Numbered from the stretch's first letter, positions 18,633-30,296 are shown. The stretch is 64,000 nt of DNA from Vallitalea sp. (GCA_025210235.1 JAOASG010000024.1:113546-177545); one strand, 5' to 3'. The notes: generated by a model from the letters alone, not told the origin. Numbers and translations are program-made.

Positions 18633-20045
18633 ATGAAGAAAAAATTATATTTACTTTTATCAATTTGTTTACTGTTAATTTTAGTAGGGTGTACTAATAA
18701 GACAGCAAAGACACAACAGCAAGAAAATTCTCAAGTAGCAAATGAAGCTGATGAAGAAGATATTAAAAAAGTTGATGATAGACTTAAAGATATTGATGCA
18801 ATAAAAGAATTTTTAATGAATGATAGTTTATTTGGATTAGGTTATTATGAAGCAGAGGGTGCTGTTTTTAATTGTGATAACTATGTACTACATCATCTTG
18901 ATTTTACTGGAGATAATAAGCTTGATACTATTCTTGTTACTTATACAGATGAAGAAGACTACAGAATCGTTGTTTTTCTTACTATAGAAAATGATAAGTA
19001 TAAATATTATTTTACAGATGTGAGATCATCAATAAATAGTAAATTTAGATATGAAGATGGTTTTCTAATTGAAGGAAGTTATGGATCAAACAGTATAATA
19101 TGTAAAATTAAAGACGCTAATTACTTTAAAGGGACAGGTGGTGGATTTATAGATAATACAACAGAACAAAATGAAGAACTATGTCCTTTAATAAAATATA
19201 AAAGTATTAGCACAATAAATAAGATAGATGGTTATAAAGAATTTGAAACAGAATATAAATATTATTTTTATGATGAAACAAAAAAAGAACATATTATAAC
19301 TCATGAGAAAAGTCATTATAAATTCGTAAAAGAGGATAATGATTATCAGGTTACTGAAGAATATTTAGTAGAAAGTAATTTAACAGATATAATGGCAGAT
19401 AATTTTATTATAGGTAATGATAGTTCGCTAAAAACTTTTAAAGAAGCTATTAATGAAAGTAATAGTTTAAAAGGAGCTATTGATTATTATCTTGATAATA
19501 GACAAAAATTTAGTAAGGAAACAAGAATTAGTTTTATTGAAAAGGCTCTTAGCTATATTAATCAATTTAATGCAGATATTTATCCAACAGTAGAAGAGGA
19601 AATAACTGATGAAAGTATTTTAAAAGTCACTTTGTCAGAACAAAATGTTCTGTCAATACCAACTAATGCACAAGATATTTTTAAAGTTGTAAAAAGTTAT
19701 TATATTGAAAATGGAAAAAACGTTGATGATGAGTATGATTATGCAATAAGAGATGGATATTATATGATAACTTGTATAGATGATACATATACAAACAAAA
19801 TTAGAAGAATGAAATTTGATTTGGAAGTTTTAAATGGTAGAGATGGAAGTTATATTTCTAGAGATGATCAATATGTTGAAATTATTTTTGATACAAAAGA
19901 AAATGTACTAAAAAAAGCAGATGGAATCGTCTATCCAACAATTTTAATAAAAAATCATTCTCAAATAAAAGAATTAAAAGATAGAAGTATATGGAAAGCT
20001 AATTTTGTAATAATACCTAAACAGGTTAGCATAAAAGGTAATTAA
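18633..20045 (+). CDS. Secreted lipoprotein of unknown function
   Basis: 470 residues. A type II signal peptide ends in the lipobox LVGC, with the lipid-modified Cys at residue 20, so the protein should be anchored to the outer face of the membrane. The rest is acidic and Tyr/Asp/Glu/Lys rich with no domain I recognise. GGAGGG precedes the ATG. It lies just upstream of the alpha-2-macroglobulin-like gene but ends in its own terminator, so the link is positional only. Confidence 0.75.
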   Translation: MKKKLYLLLSICLLLILVGCTNKTAKTQQQENSQVANEADEEDIKKVDDRLKDIDAIKEFLMNDSLFGLGYYEAEGAVFNCDNYVLHHLDFTGDNKLDTILVTYTDEEDYRIVVFLTIENDKYKYYFTDVRSSINSKFRYEDGFLIEGSYGSNSIICKIKDANYFKGTGGGFIDNTTEQNEELCPLIKYKSISTINKIDGYKEFETEYKYYFYDETKKEHIITHEKSHYKFVKEDNDYQVTEEYLVESNLTDIMADNFIIGNDSSLKTFKEAINESNSLKGAIDYYLDNRQKFSKETRISFIEKALSYINQFNADIYPTVEEEITDESILKVTLSEQNVLSIPTNAQDIFKVVKSYYIENGKNVDDEYDYAIRDGYYMITCIDDTYTNKIRRMKFDLEVLNGRDGSYISRDDQYVEIIFDTKENVLKKADGIVYPTILIKNHSQIKELKDRSIWKANFVIIPKQVSIKGN

Positions 20046-20080
20046 TTACTTTTAATTTACACTTAAATATAGAGAAAATC

Positions 20081-20115
20081 AGGGCTGTTGTATTACTAAT
20101 GCAAACAGCCCTTTA
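20081..20115 (+). terminator. Terminator after the lipoprotein gene
   Basis: AGGGCTGTT ... AACAGCCCT arms with a 14-base loop, followed by a short T-rich tail, 36 bases past the stop codon. Confidence 0.7.
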
Positions 20116-20232
20116 AACTTTATTAGTGATTTATGGTAAAATGGGAACTTATTTTTCATCTTTACGTCTAAAATATATATAGATTATGCTACAATTACTT
20201 AATAAATGTATTAGTTGGAAGGAGAAGGAAAA

Positions 20233-23200
20233 ATGAAAAAGAAAATATTAAGTCTAGTTATAATGACTATTCTTATTGCTACTGTTGTTAGTGGGAATTC
20301 CATTAATAAAGTAATGGATGTTAAGGCAGAAGAATATAGAAATGGATATGCGTTGATACCACAAAAATATGATAGTACAGGTATTGATACAAAAACTACA
20401 TTTTTATTAAAAGCAGATGAAAATGATAAATTAACAATGGAAGAGGTTAAAAATGGTTTCAAAGTAGATGGGGATATTAAATTTACAGTAAAGAAAGATG
20501 AAAAAGGATTTATTATTAATCTCCAAAAAGAATTAGAAAAAAATAGTATATATACTTTTCATTTCAAAGGAATAACATGGACTTATCAAACTATGTCAGA
20601 GTTTTCATTACTCGGTGTTTTACCAAGGAATGAATCTGTAAATGTGCCAACAAATACAGGAATAGAATTTTATTTTAGTCATGAAGGGGCTAAAGTAGAA
20701 GATTACTTTAGCATCGAGCCAAAAGTAGAAGGCAGTTTTGAAACACATGGTAATGTAATTGCTTTTGTTCCAAAAGGTGGATTAAAAGCTAAAACAGTAT
20801 ATAAAATTATACTTAAAAAGGGAGTTAAACTAAATAAATCTATGAAAACTCTAACAGAAGACTATGTATTTAGTTTTGAAACTTCCCCTGAGGAAAATGA
20901 AGAATATAAAAGACCATCAGGTTATTTTAACTTTAATAATATTATTAACGAATTTGCTACATCAGAAAAACCAAATATACCAATGAATTATAATGTTTAT
21001 GATGAAAAAGATTCTAAAGAACCTATTTCTGTAAATGTATATGCATATAAAACGATAGATGATTTTGCAAGTGTTATTAGTAAATATAATGAAGTACCAA
21101 AATGGTCACATTTTGGAATTTTAAAAGAAAAAATCCAATCAAAAGGTTTATCAGAAGTAATGACTTTTAAACAAACTATGGATATAAATAATTATGATCA
21201 AAAGTTTTTACAGTTACCTGATAAATTACCTAGCGGGTACTATCTCGTAAATTGTAATTGGAAGGATATTAATTTTCAAACTTTAATTCAAGTAACGGAT
21301 TTAAGTTTTTATTATATGAGTTCTGGTTCAAGAGGTCATTTGGGAATAATGCCTAAAGGAACTTCTACGTCAGGAAACGATAAAAACATAATATGGATAA
21401 ACGATTTAAAGACAGGAAAACCAATCAATAATGCAGTTGTTACTGTATATGGTGGTAAAGAGATTTATAAAAGTAATACATCAGGTATTGTAGAAGTGAG
21501 TGCTAAAAAAGACGATAAAGATGAAAACAAAAATAATATAATTTACAAAATAAAATCTGGGAACAGAAGTGCTCTGCTAGTAGATTATAATTATAATAAT
21601 TCAGATTCTATAAGTAATCATTACTGGAAATATTTCCAGACAGATAGAGGTATATATAAACCAAATGATACGATTGAATTTTGGGGATTTCTACAAAATA
21701 GATATGAAGATGAAAAAATAGATGATATAACAGTAGAAATAACAGAAAACAGATGGTTTTATTGGGATTTTCTACCATTTAATAAGAAAACACCATATGA
21801 ACAAATTAAACTTAAAACAAATGAAGGATTTTATAATGGAAGTATTGAATTACCTAATTTAGATGAAGGAAGTTATGAAGTATCCGTAAAATATAAAGAT
21901 GAAGTAATATCTAGCAGTTATATTGAAGTGAAAAATTATACAAAACCAGCATATAAAATTGAAGTATCAAAAGATAAAAAAGCTATTTTCCTTGATGAAA
22001 AGGTAAACTTTGATATAAAAACCTTGTTTTTTGAAGGTACTCCTGTATCTAATCTAAAAGTGAATTATAATATTAATGGTTTAGATTATGTAAAAGGAAC
22101 TAAAACCACAGATAAAAAAGGAAATGTAAGAGTGACTCATATTCCAAAATATTTAAAAGGTAGTCAAGGTATTAGTAATATTAGATTAAATGCATATGCA
22201 CAACTTCCAGAATCAGGTGAAATATTTGGAAATGATAGTATAAAAGTATTTATTAATGATATTAATGTAGATATAAGATGTGCGCTTGAAAAAGATAAAG
22301 GAACTATTTCTGCTAAAGTAAATAAATACGATTTAACTAGATTAAACGATAATACAGCAAAAGATAGCAACGATTATTTAGGTAATGCGTTGGCAAATCA
22401 AAAAATCTCAGGTACTATATATAAAAATGAATGGAAGAAAAAAGAAGTTGGAGAATACTATGATTTTATTAATAAAGTTGTAAGAAAGAGATATGAATAT
22501 TATACAGAGAAAACAATAATTAAAGATATTGTTTTAGTAACTAATAAGGAAGGAGAAGCAGAAACTAAATTAAATCTTCCGTATTTAAGAGAAGGATACT
22601 ACTTAGCTGAATTTAAAACAACTGATTCAAATGGTAGAAAAATGGAATTTACAAATTATTTTAGTAGAAAATGGGAATATTCTCCCTACCATAATGATAA
22701 CGATAGATATATGTTAAAATCTGATAAAGATACGTTTGAAGTAGATGAAGAAATTAAAGTTGAATTTGTGAATAATGATAAATTACTGGGCAAAGGAAGT
22801 TACTTATATGTAACAGCACAAAATGGAATAAAAGATATTGAAGTACTAACTTCTCCAAAGTATAATAGAAAATTTGATGCAAATCTTATACCAAATGCAG
22901 AAATAAGAGGTATATACTTTAATGGAAAAACTTATGTTGAAGCTGAAGCTTTCAGACCTAAATTAGATTTTGAAACTAATAGAATAACTTTTGAAGCAAA
23001 AACTAATAAAGATAATTACAAACCTGGAGATTTATGTACTGTTACGTTAAAAGCAACAGTATATTCCAAAGAAAAACAAAAAAATATTCCTGTAAAAGAT
23101 GTATATGTTAATCTAAGTTTAGTAGATGAAGCATTATTAAAATTAAAGGATAATAAGATAGATACATTACAAGAATTATATAGATGGGTTGGTAGCGGAA

Positions 23201-25218
23201 TAGGATATACTTATAAATCTCATTGTAATACTAATAATAATATGATAGGTTTAAGATTTAAAGATTTGGAACAATGTGATACAGGTATGGCTGAATCAAA
23301 ATCAATGAACGTAATGCTAACTATGAATGATAAGGTGAATTCTGAAGATGTTTATATAAGGTCTATATTCAAAGATACAGCTTTATTTAAGACAATGAAA
23401 TTAAATGAAAATGGGGAAGGAACATTTACATTTAAACTACCTGATAATGTTACATCATGGAGAATGACTTTCTCAGGTATATCTAAATCATTAAAAGCTG
23501 GATCAAATAAAGAAGAGCTTACGGTATCGTTACCATTTTTTATTAATACAAGTTTAAATAAAACATATTTAGTAGGGGATAAACCATATGTAGGAGTGAG
23601 TGTGTATGGCAAGGAATTAAAAGAAGGAGAAAATATAACATACGAAGTAACAGCAGAAGGAACAGATTATAAAGTTACGGCAAAAGGAAAAGCATTTGAA
23701 AGAGTAAATATTCCATTATGGGAAATGAAAGAAGGTAGTTACAAAGTAATAGTAAAAGCTATTTCAGATTCAGGTCATAGTGATGGAATTAAGCAAGAGA
23801 TAAAAGTAGTTAAAACTTATCATGAGATGCAAGTTGCTGATTATAATGATTTAGTAAAAGGTATTAAAATAAATACTACAGATAAAGGTATTACTAAGTT
23901 AACTATGTTAGATAAAGGCAGAGGTAAGTTTATACCAGAACTTTATTCTTTAAGTTATAATAATGGTAAAAGGATAGACCAAAAATATATAGCTTACATG
24001 GCAAGTGAAATACTAAATAATAAGATCAATATAGAAGATACTCTAAAAGATGAAGTTAAGTTATCAGATTATCAAACTCAAGATGGTGGATTTGCAATAT
24101 TACCATATGCAGAAAGTAATGTAGAAACAACCGTTAAATTACTACCACTTATAAAAGAAGAAGTAAATATAGAGAAATTAAAGAAATACTTATATAACGA
24201 ACTTAACAATAAAAAAAGTAGAAATAAAGTACCTGCAATTTATGGATTAGCTATTCTTGAAGAACCTGTTTTATTAGAACTGCAAAAAGTACAACAAATA
24301 TCTAACCTTAACTTAAAAGATCATTTATATTTAGCTCTTGCTTATAGTGAACTTGGCGATGAATATATGGCAGAGCAAATATACAAAGAAAAAATTTCTA
24401 AGTACGTGGATGCATATAAAACAGTTAAACGTATTAAATATGGAAAATCAGTAGATGATTATTTAGAGTATTCTGCTCTTATGATGATGTTAGCATCTAA
24501 TCTAAATATGGATGATAAAGATTTATTTTATGAATATGTGAAAACAACTAATTCAAAAGAAATTCTTGTAAATAGTGAAAAGTTATTTTACATTATGAAT
24601 GAAATAAACAAATTAAGTAGTAAAGAACCAAAAGTTGTTTATTCTTATCAAGGTAAAACTTATAGTGAAGTTATCAAAGATGGTTGGCCTATTACAGTAA
24701 AAATACCATCTACTAATCTTGACCAGTTTAAAGTTAAGAGCGTAGAAGGAGAGGTTGCATTAATTGCAATATATGATAGACCTTTAATAAATAGTACTAA
24801 ACAAGATGAGAATCTTAAAGTATCAAAAACTTATTATAACTTTGCAACTAATAAAAAAACTAACACATTTAATGAATCAGACATTGTTAAAGTTGTAATA
24901 GATGTAGATATTGATAAGAAAGCAGTTGATAATTATTATACTGTTACAGATTTTGCACCTTCAGGACTAGTACCAATTGCTAGTACTTGGAATTATGGAT
25001 TTAATGATAAAGGTGGACGTTATTATTATAAAGATGTAGAAGGACAAAAAGTTACAATGCATATTAGTAAGGATTATAAATATGATGATGATTTATACTA
25101 CTATGCAAGAGTTATTACTCCGGGAACTTATAAGGCAGATGGAACAATTGTTTCTGGAAGTAAAGTAAGAGATAGCTTTAAAATTTCAGATACCAGTGAA
25201 ATAACAATTAATAAGTAG
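20233..25218 (+). CDS. Alpha-2-macroglobulin family protein lacking the thioester
   Basis: 1661 residues, starting with a signal peptide (MKKKILSLVIMTILIATVVS). Macroglobulin-type beta domains follow, including the bait-side motif FQTDRGIYKPNDTIEFWGF (about 470) and the A2M-domain landmark LPDNVTSWRMTFSGIS (about 1080). An alpha/alpha toroid (about 1240-1480) includes QDGGFAILPYAES. The position of the CxEQ thioester reads NNGKRIDQKY, so Cys and Glu are gone and covalent trapping of proteases is not possible. Bacterial A2M proteins usually sit beside a PBP1C gene; none is here. The ATG at 20233 follows GGAAGGAGAAGG; an upstream TTG is inside that ribosome site. Confidence 0.88.
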   Translation: MKKKILSLVIMTILIATVVSGNSINKVMDVKAEEYRNGYALIPQKYDSTGIDTKTTFLLKADENDKLTMEEVKNGFKVDGDIKFTVKKDEKGFIINLQKELEKNSIYTFHFKGITWTYQTMSEFSLLGVLPRNESVNVPTNTGIEFYFSHEGAKVEDYFSIEPKVEGSFETHGNVIAFVPKGGLKAKTVYKIILKKGVKLNKSMKTLTEDYVFSFETSPEENEEYKRPSGYFNFNNIINEFATSEKPNIPMNYNVYDEKDSKEPISVNVYAYKTIDDFASVISKYNEVPKWSHFGILKEKIQSKGLSEVMTFKQTMDINNYDQKFLQLPDKLPSGYYLVNCNWKDINFQTLIQVTDLSFYYMSSGSRGHLGIMPKGTSTSGNDKNIIWINDLKTGKPINNAVVTVYGGKEIYKSNTSGIVEVSAKKDDKDENKNNIIYKIKSGNRSALLVDYNYNNSDSISNHYWKYFQTDRGIYKPNDTIEFWGFLQNRYEDEKIDDITVEITENRWFYWDFLPFNKKTPYEQIKLKTNEGFYNGSIELPNLDEGSYEVSVKYKDEVISSSYIEVKNYTKPAYKIEVSKDKKAIFLDEKVNFDIKTLFFEGTPVSNLKVNYNINGLDYVKGTKTTDKKGNVRVTHIPKYLKGSQGISNIRLNAYAQLPESGEIFGNDSIKVFINDINVDIRCALEKDKGTISAKVNKYDLTRLNDNTAKDSNDYLGNALANQKISGTIYKNEWKKKEVGEYYDFINKVVRKRYEYYTEKTIIKDIVLVTNKEGEAETKLNLPYLREGYYLAEFKTTDSNGRKMEFTNYFSRKWEYSPYHNDNDRYMLKSDKDTFEVDEEIKVEFVNNDKLLGKGSYLYVTAQNGIKDIEVLTSPKYNRKFDANLIPNAEIRGIYFNGKTYVEAEAFRPKLDFETNRITFEAKTNKDNYKPGDLCTVTLKATVYSKEKQKNIPVKDVYVNLSLVDEALLKLKDNKIDTLQELYRWVGSGIGYTYKSHCNTNNNMIGLRFKDLEQCDTGMAESKSMNVMLTMNDKVNSEDVYIRSIFKDTALFKTMKLNENGEGTFTFKLPDNVTSWRMTFSGISKSLKAGSNKEELTVSLPFFINTSLNKTYLVGDKPYVGVSVYGKELKEGENITYEVTAEGTDYKVTAKGKAFERVNIPLWEMKEGSYKVIVKAISDSGHSDGIKQEIKVVKTYHEMQVADYNDLVKGIKINTTDKGITKLTMLDKGRGKFIPELYSLSYNNGKRIDQKYIAYMASEILNNKINIEDTLKDEVKLSDYQTQDGGFAILPYAESNVETTVKLLPLIKEEVNIEKLKKYLYNELNNKKSRNKVPAIYGLAILEEPVLLELQKVQQISNLNLKDHLYLALAYSELGDEYMAEQIYKEKISKYVDAYKTVKRIKYGKSVDDYLEYSALMMMLASNLNMDDKDLFYEYVKTTNSKEILVNSEKLFYIMNEINKLSSKEPKVVYSYQGKTYSEVIKDGWPITVKIPSTNLDQFKVKSVEGEVALIAIYDRPLINSTKQDENLKVSKTYYNFATNKKTNTFNESDIVKVVIDVDIDKKAVDNYYTVTDFAPSGLVPIASTWNYGFNDKGGRYYYKDVEGQKVTMHISKDYKYDDDLYYYARVITPGTYKADGTIVSGSKVRDSFKISDTSEITINK

Positions 25219-25238
25219 TAGAAAGTGACAAGGCTTCC

Positions 25239-25348
25239 GGGTCGATGGTATAGGGTAATATTACGTCAGCAGGTTAAACGTCCGTGTTTAAACTGCTGAA
25301 CTCGCCGTCCGTGGCTCGCTGCTCCATATTACCCTATACCATCGACCC
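25239..25348. repeat. GTCC double-hairpin palindromic element, copy 1
   Basis: A 110-bp element with G+C content well above its surroundings. Arms 25239-25261 and 25326-25348 pair perfectly over 23 bp. Inside are a hairpin at 25267-25298 (13-base arms with one mismatch, loop GTCCGT) and a second, GCC-GTCCGT-GGC, at 25304-25315 with the same loop. It begins 20 bases after the stop codon of the macroglobulin gene. Weaker pairing continues outside the arms. Confidence 0.8.
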
Positions 25349-25401
25349 TAGGCTCGTTGACTTGTATTTTAGCTCGTGATTTCAATATAGAAGTAAGATA
25401 A

Positions 25402-25446
25402 AAAGGCTGTCAAATATTTCTTGTATATATTTGATGGCTTTTTTAT
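25402..25446 (+). terminator. Terminator
   Basis: AAGGCTGTCAAATAT ... ATATTTGATGGCTT with a short loop and a run of six T bases. Probably ends the macroglobulin transcript after the palindromic element. Confidence 0.8.
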
Positions 25447-25634
25447 TTATATATATTTACTTTAAAGTATAAAGATTCCTAGGTAATTGTAGAATGAAGT
25501 TTTATTTATTATATAGAATACTTAATAAGTTTCTAATAAAATGGGAATGATTTAGGTTATGAGAATAATATAAAGCAGATGTGGTATAGATAAATTTTAA
25601 ATATACCAAGTGTATAATCTAGGAGAGATTTATT

Positions 25635-28600
25635 TTGGAGAAATTACATGTTGGATTAGATATAGGTTCAACAACAATTAAAGCGGTAGTATTAAATCAA
25701 GATAAGGAGATAGTATTTAGTAAGTATAAAAGACATTATTCTGATATAAAAGAAAGTGTTAAACAACTTATAAAAGAGTTGTGTGATAAGTATAGAGGTA
25801 GTGATATAACAATTAATGTAAGTGGATCGGCAGGACTTGGAATATCTGAAACACTTAATATTGGGTTTATTCAAGAAGTGATTTCTTGTAGTGTTGCGAT
25901 AGAAAATCTTGTACCTAAAACGGATGTAGCTATTGAACTTGGTGGAGAAGATGCAAAAATAATATACTTGACTAATGGTGTTGAACAAAGAATGAACGGT
26001 ACTTGTGCTGGTGGAACTGGTGCATTTATTGATCAAATGGCTTCACTATTAAAAACTGACACATTAGGACTTAATGAGTTAGCTAAAAGTTATAAAAATA
26101 TATATCCTATAGCGGCAAGATGTGGCGTATTTGCAAAAAGCGATATCCAACCATTACTTAATGAAGGAGCAGCTAAAGAGGATATAGCTGTATCTATTTT
26201 TCAAAGCATTGTAACACAAACAATTACTAATTTAGCTTGTGGAAGACCTATTAAAGGTAATGTTGCTTTTTTAGGAGGACCATTAACATTTTTATCTGAA
26301 CTAAGAAAGAGATTTATAGAAACTCTTAATTTACAACAAGATCAAATAATATTTCCAAGCAACTCCCAATATTTTATCGCTATTGGAGCAGCAATTAATT
26401 CTAGAAATGATAAATGTATAAAAATAGAAGAATTATATAATAGTTTAGAAAAATTAGATAGTTGCAAAGAATATCATATAAAAAGGTTGACACCATTATT
26501 TAGAAATGAAAATGAACTAAATGATTTTAAAAAAAGACATTTAAGTAGTAGTATACCTACAACAAAGCTTTCACAATATAAAGGGAAATGTTATTTAGGA
26601 ATAGATGCTGGTTCAACTACTACTAAAATAATACTGATAGGAGAAAATGAAGAAATACTCTATAGATATTATAATAGTAATGAAGGACAGCCATTAAAAA
26701 TAATTATAGATACTATAAAAGATATATATAATAATCTACCTAAAGATGCTGAAATTGTAAAATCAGCGGTTACAGGTTATGGAGAAGGATTAATAAAAAG
26801 TGCTCTAAAAGTAGATATTGGAGAAATTGAAACTGTTGCACATTACAAAGCAGCTGAAAAATTCTTGCCGGGAGTTGAATTTATATTAGATATTGGTGGA
26901 CAAGATATGAAATGCTTGAAAGTAAAAAATGGTGTAATTGAAAATATTATGCTTAATGAAGCATGTAGCTCAGGATGCGGGTCTTTTATGGAGACTTTTG
27001 CAAAGTCTCTTAATATGTCGGTAAAGGATTTTAGTCAGATGGCATTATTTGCAAAGGAACCAGTTGATTTAGGGTCAAGATGTACTGTATTTATGAATTC
27101 TAGAGTCAAACAAGCCCAAAAAGAGGGAGCCACCATTGGAGATATTTCTGCAGGACTATCATATTCACTAATAAAAAATGCGTTGCAAAAAGTTATTAAG
27201 ATAAAAAATCCAGAAGAAATGGGAAAGAAAATTATTGTTCAAGGTGGAACTTTTCACAATGACGCTGTTCTTAGATGTTTTGAATTAATTTCTAGTAGAA
27301 AAGTTATTAGACCTGAGATAGCTGGTATGATGGGAGCATATGGGTGTGCATTAATTGCAAAAGAAAGGGCTACCAAGGAGGATAAAACCACTTTATTGAA
27401 TGTAGATAAATTAGATAATTTTAATAGGACAATACATCATCGAAGATGTGGGTTATGTGCGAATAATTGTTTGCTTACAATTAATGAGTTTGAAGACGGT
27501 AGCAGTTTTGTAAGCGGTAATCGATGTGAAAGAGGTAGTGGAAAAGTACAAACTGTGAACAAACTTCCTAATTTATATAAATATAAGTTCCAGAGATTGT
27601 TTAAATATAAGCCAATTAGTAAAGATAAAGCAAAAGGAGTAATTGGAATACCAAGAGTACTGAATATATATCAGAATTATCCACTTTGGTTTACATTTTT
27701 AACAGAACTTGGTTTTAGAGTTATTATTTCTCCAAGAAGTAATAAAAAGATATATGAAAAAGGTATGGAAACAATTCCTTCTGAGTCAGCATGTTATCCA
27801 GCTAAAATAGCTCATGGGCATATTATGAGTCTAATTGAAAAACAAGTTGATATGATATTTTATCCTTGTATATTTTATGAAAAAAAAGAATTTGCTTCAA
27901 GTGATAATCATTTAAACTGTGCTATAGTAATTTCATATCCAGAAGTAATAAAAAATAATATGAAAATACTTGAGGAGAAAAACACTGCGTTCTTAGATCC
28001 ATTTTTAACTTTAGATAATAAAGATGCATTAGCTAAAGAACTTCATGAGACTTTTAAAAAGTATGGAGTTAATAGAAGAGAAGTAGATAAAGCACTAGCG
28101 ATTGCATGGAATGAAAATGAAGCTTTTAAGGAAGATATTAGAAAAAAAGGAGAAGAAACTTTAAAATATTTACAAGAAACAAGTCAGAAAGGAATTGTGT
28201 TATGTGGTAGGCCATATCATATAGATCCAGAGATTAATCATGGTATACCTGAATTAATTAATAATTTAGGTATGGCTGTTTTAACTGAGGATTCGATAGC
28301 GCATTTGGGAACAATAAATAATCCCTTGAGAGTGGTAGATCAATGGACATATCATTCTAGGACATATAGAGCTGCTAGTTTTGTAACAACAACAGATTAC
28401 TTAGAATTAGTTCAACTAAATTCTTTTGGATGTGGATTAGATGCTATAGCAACAGATATGGTAGCAGAGATATTAGAAAATAATAATAAATTATATACAT
28501 TAATAAAAATAGATGAAGTCAATAATTTGGGAGCTGCTAGGATACGACTACGATCACTTAAAGCTGCTATCGATGAAAGAGATAAAAATCAAATTAAGCC

Positions 28601-29876
28601 TATGCATGTAAAAGATTTTTATAAAAAGAAAACATTCACAAAACAAATGAAAACAAATCATACAATTCTTGCTCCACAGTTATCTCCAATACACTTTGAA
28701 TTACTTGAAGAAGCTATAAATAGTTGTGGTTATAAAATTAAAATACTTCCACATGTAAACGAAAAAGTTTTAAAAGAAGGTTTGAAATATGTAAATAATG
28801 ATACATGTTATCCTTCAATTTTAGTTGTAGGGCAAATACTTTGTGCATTAAAATATGGTAATTATGACATAAATAATACTTCAGTAATTATATCTCAGAC
28901 TGGAGGTGTTTGTAGAGCAACAAATTATATAGCTATTATTAGAAAAGCGTTACAAGATGCAGGATTTGGTCATGTGCCAGTTTTATCATTAAATGGAGTT
29001 GGTTTAGAAAAAAATCCAGGATTTAAAATAAACTTGAATATGATAAATAAGATGTTAATGTCCATTTTATATGGTGATCTTTTTATGCAGTTAATTTATA
29101 GGACAAGACCTTATGAGAAAATTAATGGTTCAACAAAGCAATTACATGATAAATGGAAAAAAATATGCATTGAACATATAATAAAGGATAATCATATTCA
29201 GCCAGAAATTATAAAAGGAATTGTGAATGATTTTGACAAGATACCTATATATAATGAGATAAAGCCGAAGATAGGTTTAACAGGAGAGATATTTGTTAAG
29301 TTTAATCCATTCTCTAACAATCAAATAGTAAGGATGATAGAAAAAGAAGGTGGAGAGGCAGTTGTACCTGATTTAATAGACTTTTTCTTATATAGTGTAT
29401 ATAACGCTAAATTTAAGAGTAAACATCTAGGAAAAAGTAAAGTGAAGGCTATGGGATGTAACATAGCTATTAAATATATAGAGTCTTTTAGAAAATATCA
29501 AAGAGAAGCATTAAATAGTAGTAATAGATTTCATGATTCAAGAACTATACAAGAGTTAGCTATGGGAGCAGAAAAGATTCTTTCTCTTGGAAATCATGCA
29601 GGAGAAGGATGGTTTCTTACTGCTGAAATGGTAGAATTACTTGAAAATGGAGTTAATAATATTATATGTATGCAACCATTTGCTTGTCTTCCTAATCATG
29701 TGACAGGGAAAGGAATGATTAGGGCTTTAAAAGAAAAATATCCTGCAGCTAATTTATTGACGGTGGATTATGATCCAGGTGCTAGTGAGGTAAATCAGTT
29801 GAATAGGATTAAGTTAATGCTTTCTGTGGCGTTTAGAGAGTTGGATAATAGAAAGATTAATTATAAAGATGTATAG
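25635..29876 (+). CDS. 2-Hydroxyacyl-CoA dehydratase activase-like multidomain protein
   Basis: 1413 residues. Two BcrAD/BadFG-type ATPase domains come first: [12 protein letters not shown] (residue 8) with GGEDAKI and [15 protein letters not shown], then [16 protein letters not shown] (about 322) with DIGGQDMK and [12 protein letters not shown]. The CAGG and SGCG cysteines fit a [4Fe-4S] cluster held between two subunits. A DUF2229 region (about 600-850) begins with [12 protein letters not shown], and the rest resembles the dehydratase-like half of these proteins. The family uses ATP to drive electrons into radical dehydratases. Substrate unknown and no separate dehydratase is nearby. It starts at TTG, with AGGAGAG 7 bases upstream. 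Confidence 0.88.
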   Translation: MEKLHVGLDIGSTTIKAVVLNQDKEIVFSKYKRHYSDIKESVKQLIKELCDKYRGSDITINVSGSAGLGISETLNIGFIQEVISCSVAIENLVPKTDVAIELGGEDAKIIYLTNGVEQRMNGTCAGGTGAFIDQMASLLKTDTLGLNELAKSYKNIYPIAARCGVFAKSDIQPLLNEGAAKEDIAVSIFQSIVTQTITNLACGRPIKGNVAFLGGPLTFLSELRKRFIETLNLQQDQIIFPSNSQYFIAIGAAINSRNDKCIKIEELYNSLEKLDSCKEYHIKRLTPLFRNENELNDFKKRHLSSSIPTTKLSQYKGKCYLGIDAGSTTTKIILIGENEEILYRYYNSNEGQPLKIIIDTIKDIYNNLPKDAEIVKSAVTGYGEGLIKSALKVDIGEIETVAHYKAAEKFLPGVEFILDIGGQDMKCLKVKNGVIENIMLNEACSSGCGSFMETFAKSLNMSVKDFSQMALFAKEPVDLGSRCTVFMNSRVKQAQKEGATIGDISAGLSYSLIKNALQKVIKIKNPEEMGKKIIVQGGTFHNDAVLRCFELISSRKVIRPEIAGMMGAYGCALIAKERATKEDKTTLLNVDKLDNFNRTIHHRRCGLCANNCLLTINEFEDGSSFVSGNRCERGSGKVQTVNKLPNLYKYKFQRLFKYKPISKDKAKGVIGIPRVLNIYQNYPLWFTFLTELGFRVIISPRSNKKIYEKGMETIPSESACYPAKIAHGHIMSLIEKQVDMIFYPCIFYEKKEFASSDNHLNCAIVISYPEVIKNNMKILEEKNTAFLDPFLTLDNKDALAKELHETFKKYGVNRREVDKALAIAWNENEAFKEDIRKKGEETLKYLQETSQKGIVLCGRPYHIDPEINHGIPELINNLGMAVLTEDSIAHLGTINNPLRVVDQWTYHSRTYRAASFVTTTDYLELVQLNSFGCGLDAIATDMVAEILENNNKLYTLIKIDEVNNLGAARIRLRSLKAAIDERDKNQIKPMHVKDFYKKKTFTKQMKTNHTILAPQLSPIHFELLEEAINSCGYKIKILPHVNEKVLKEGLKYVNNDTCYPSILVVGQILCALKYGNYDINNTSVIISQTGGVCRATNYIAIIRKALQDAGFGHVPVLSLNGVGLEKNPGFKINLNMINKMLMSILYGDLFMQLIYRTRPYEKINGSTKQLHDKWKKICIEHIIKDNHIQPEIIKGIVNDFDKIPIYNEIKPKIGLTGEIFVKFNPFSNNQIVRMIEKEGGEAVVPDLIDFFLYSVYNAKFKSKHLGKSKVKAMGCNIAIKYIESFRKYQREALNSSNRFHDSRTIQELAMGAEKILSLGNHAGEGWFLTAEMVELLENGVNNIICMQPFACLPNHVTGKGMIRALKEKYPAANLLTVDYDPGASEVNQLNRIKLMLSVAFRELDNRKINYKDV

Positions 29877-29922
29877 TACAAGACGGACGTAGATGTATAG
29901 ATAAAAGTTATGGCATTCTTCC

Positions 29923-30110
29923 GTAAATGCTATTTCTTTAATATTTTTGATGGCTATTGGTTTGGGTAAGATGTTATAGGTGTTACTCTTCCTTTCCGTT
30001 AAACGTCCTGTTTAAAGGAAAGGCGCTTAGCCGTCCTAGCACGCTTGCCGTAACACCTATAACATCTTACCTAGATAATTTCATTAAAATATTAAAGAGA
30101 TAGCATTTAC
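29923..30110. repeat. GTCC double-hairpin palindromic element, copy 2 with outer arms
   Basis: The core arms 29965-29986 and 30050-30071 pair perfectly over 22 bp but share no sequence with the arms of copy 1. The inner hairpin at 29991-30023 has loop GTCCT and keeps GTTAAACGTCC and GTTTAAA as in copy 1; a second GCCGTCC lies at 30030-30036. An additional outer pair (from GTAAATGCTAT at 29923 to 30110) adds about 25 bp with one mismatch. It starts 46 bases after the activase stop codon. Confidence 0.8.
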
Positions 30111-30207
30111 TCTTTACGTAGTTTCATTAATTATTCATTTCTCATTAGTTAAGTAATTAAAGATTACTTTCATTTTGAACGTTCTATAATTTTTTTTATA
30201 TACTCAG

Positions 30208-30263
30208 TATCACCACTGGACCTATGGTATACAAGTAGGTCGGCTATCAGGTCAGTGGCGATA
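30208..30263. repeat. Nested hairpin downstream of the lysine transporter
   Basis: TATCACCACTGGACCT pairs with AGGTCAGTGGCGATA, and ACCTA / TAGGT form a smaller stem inside. There is no T-run on either strand. Located 34 bases beyond the stop of the minus-strand transporter. Between this and copy 2 of the palindrome nothing else is recognisable. Confidence 0.5.
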
Positions 30264-30296
30264 TTATTGCTTTAAATAAGATAATAGGTGTCTTTT

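Noticed and set aside
25239..25348. Integron attC site, because of GTTAAAC / GTTTAAC-type strings and palindromic shape
   Set aside because: The closing stem is perfect and lacks the extrahelical bases of attC, there is no integrase or cassette array, and copy 2 has different arm ends.
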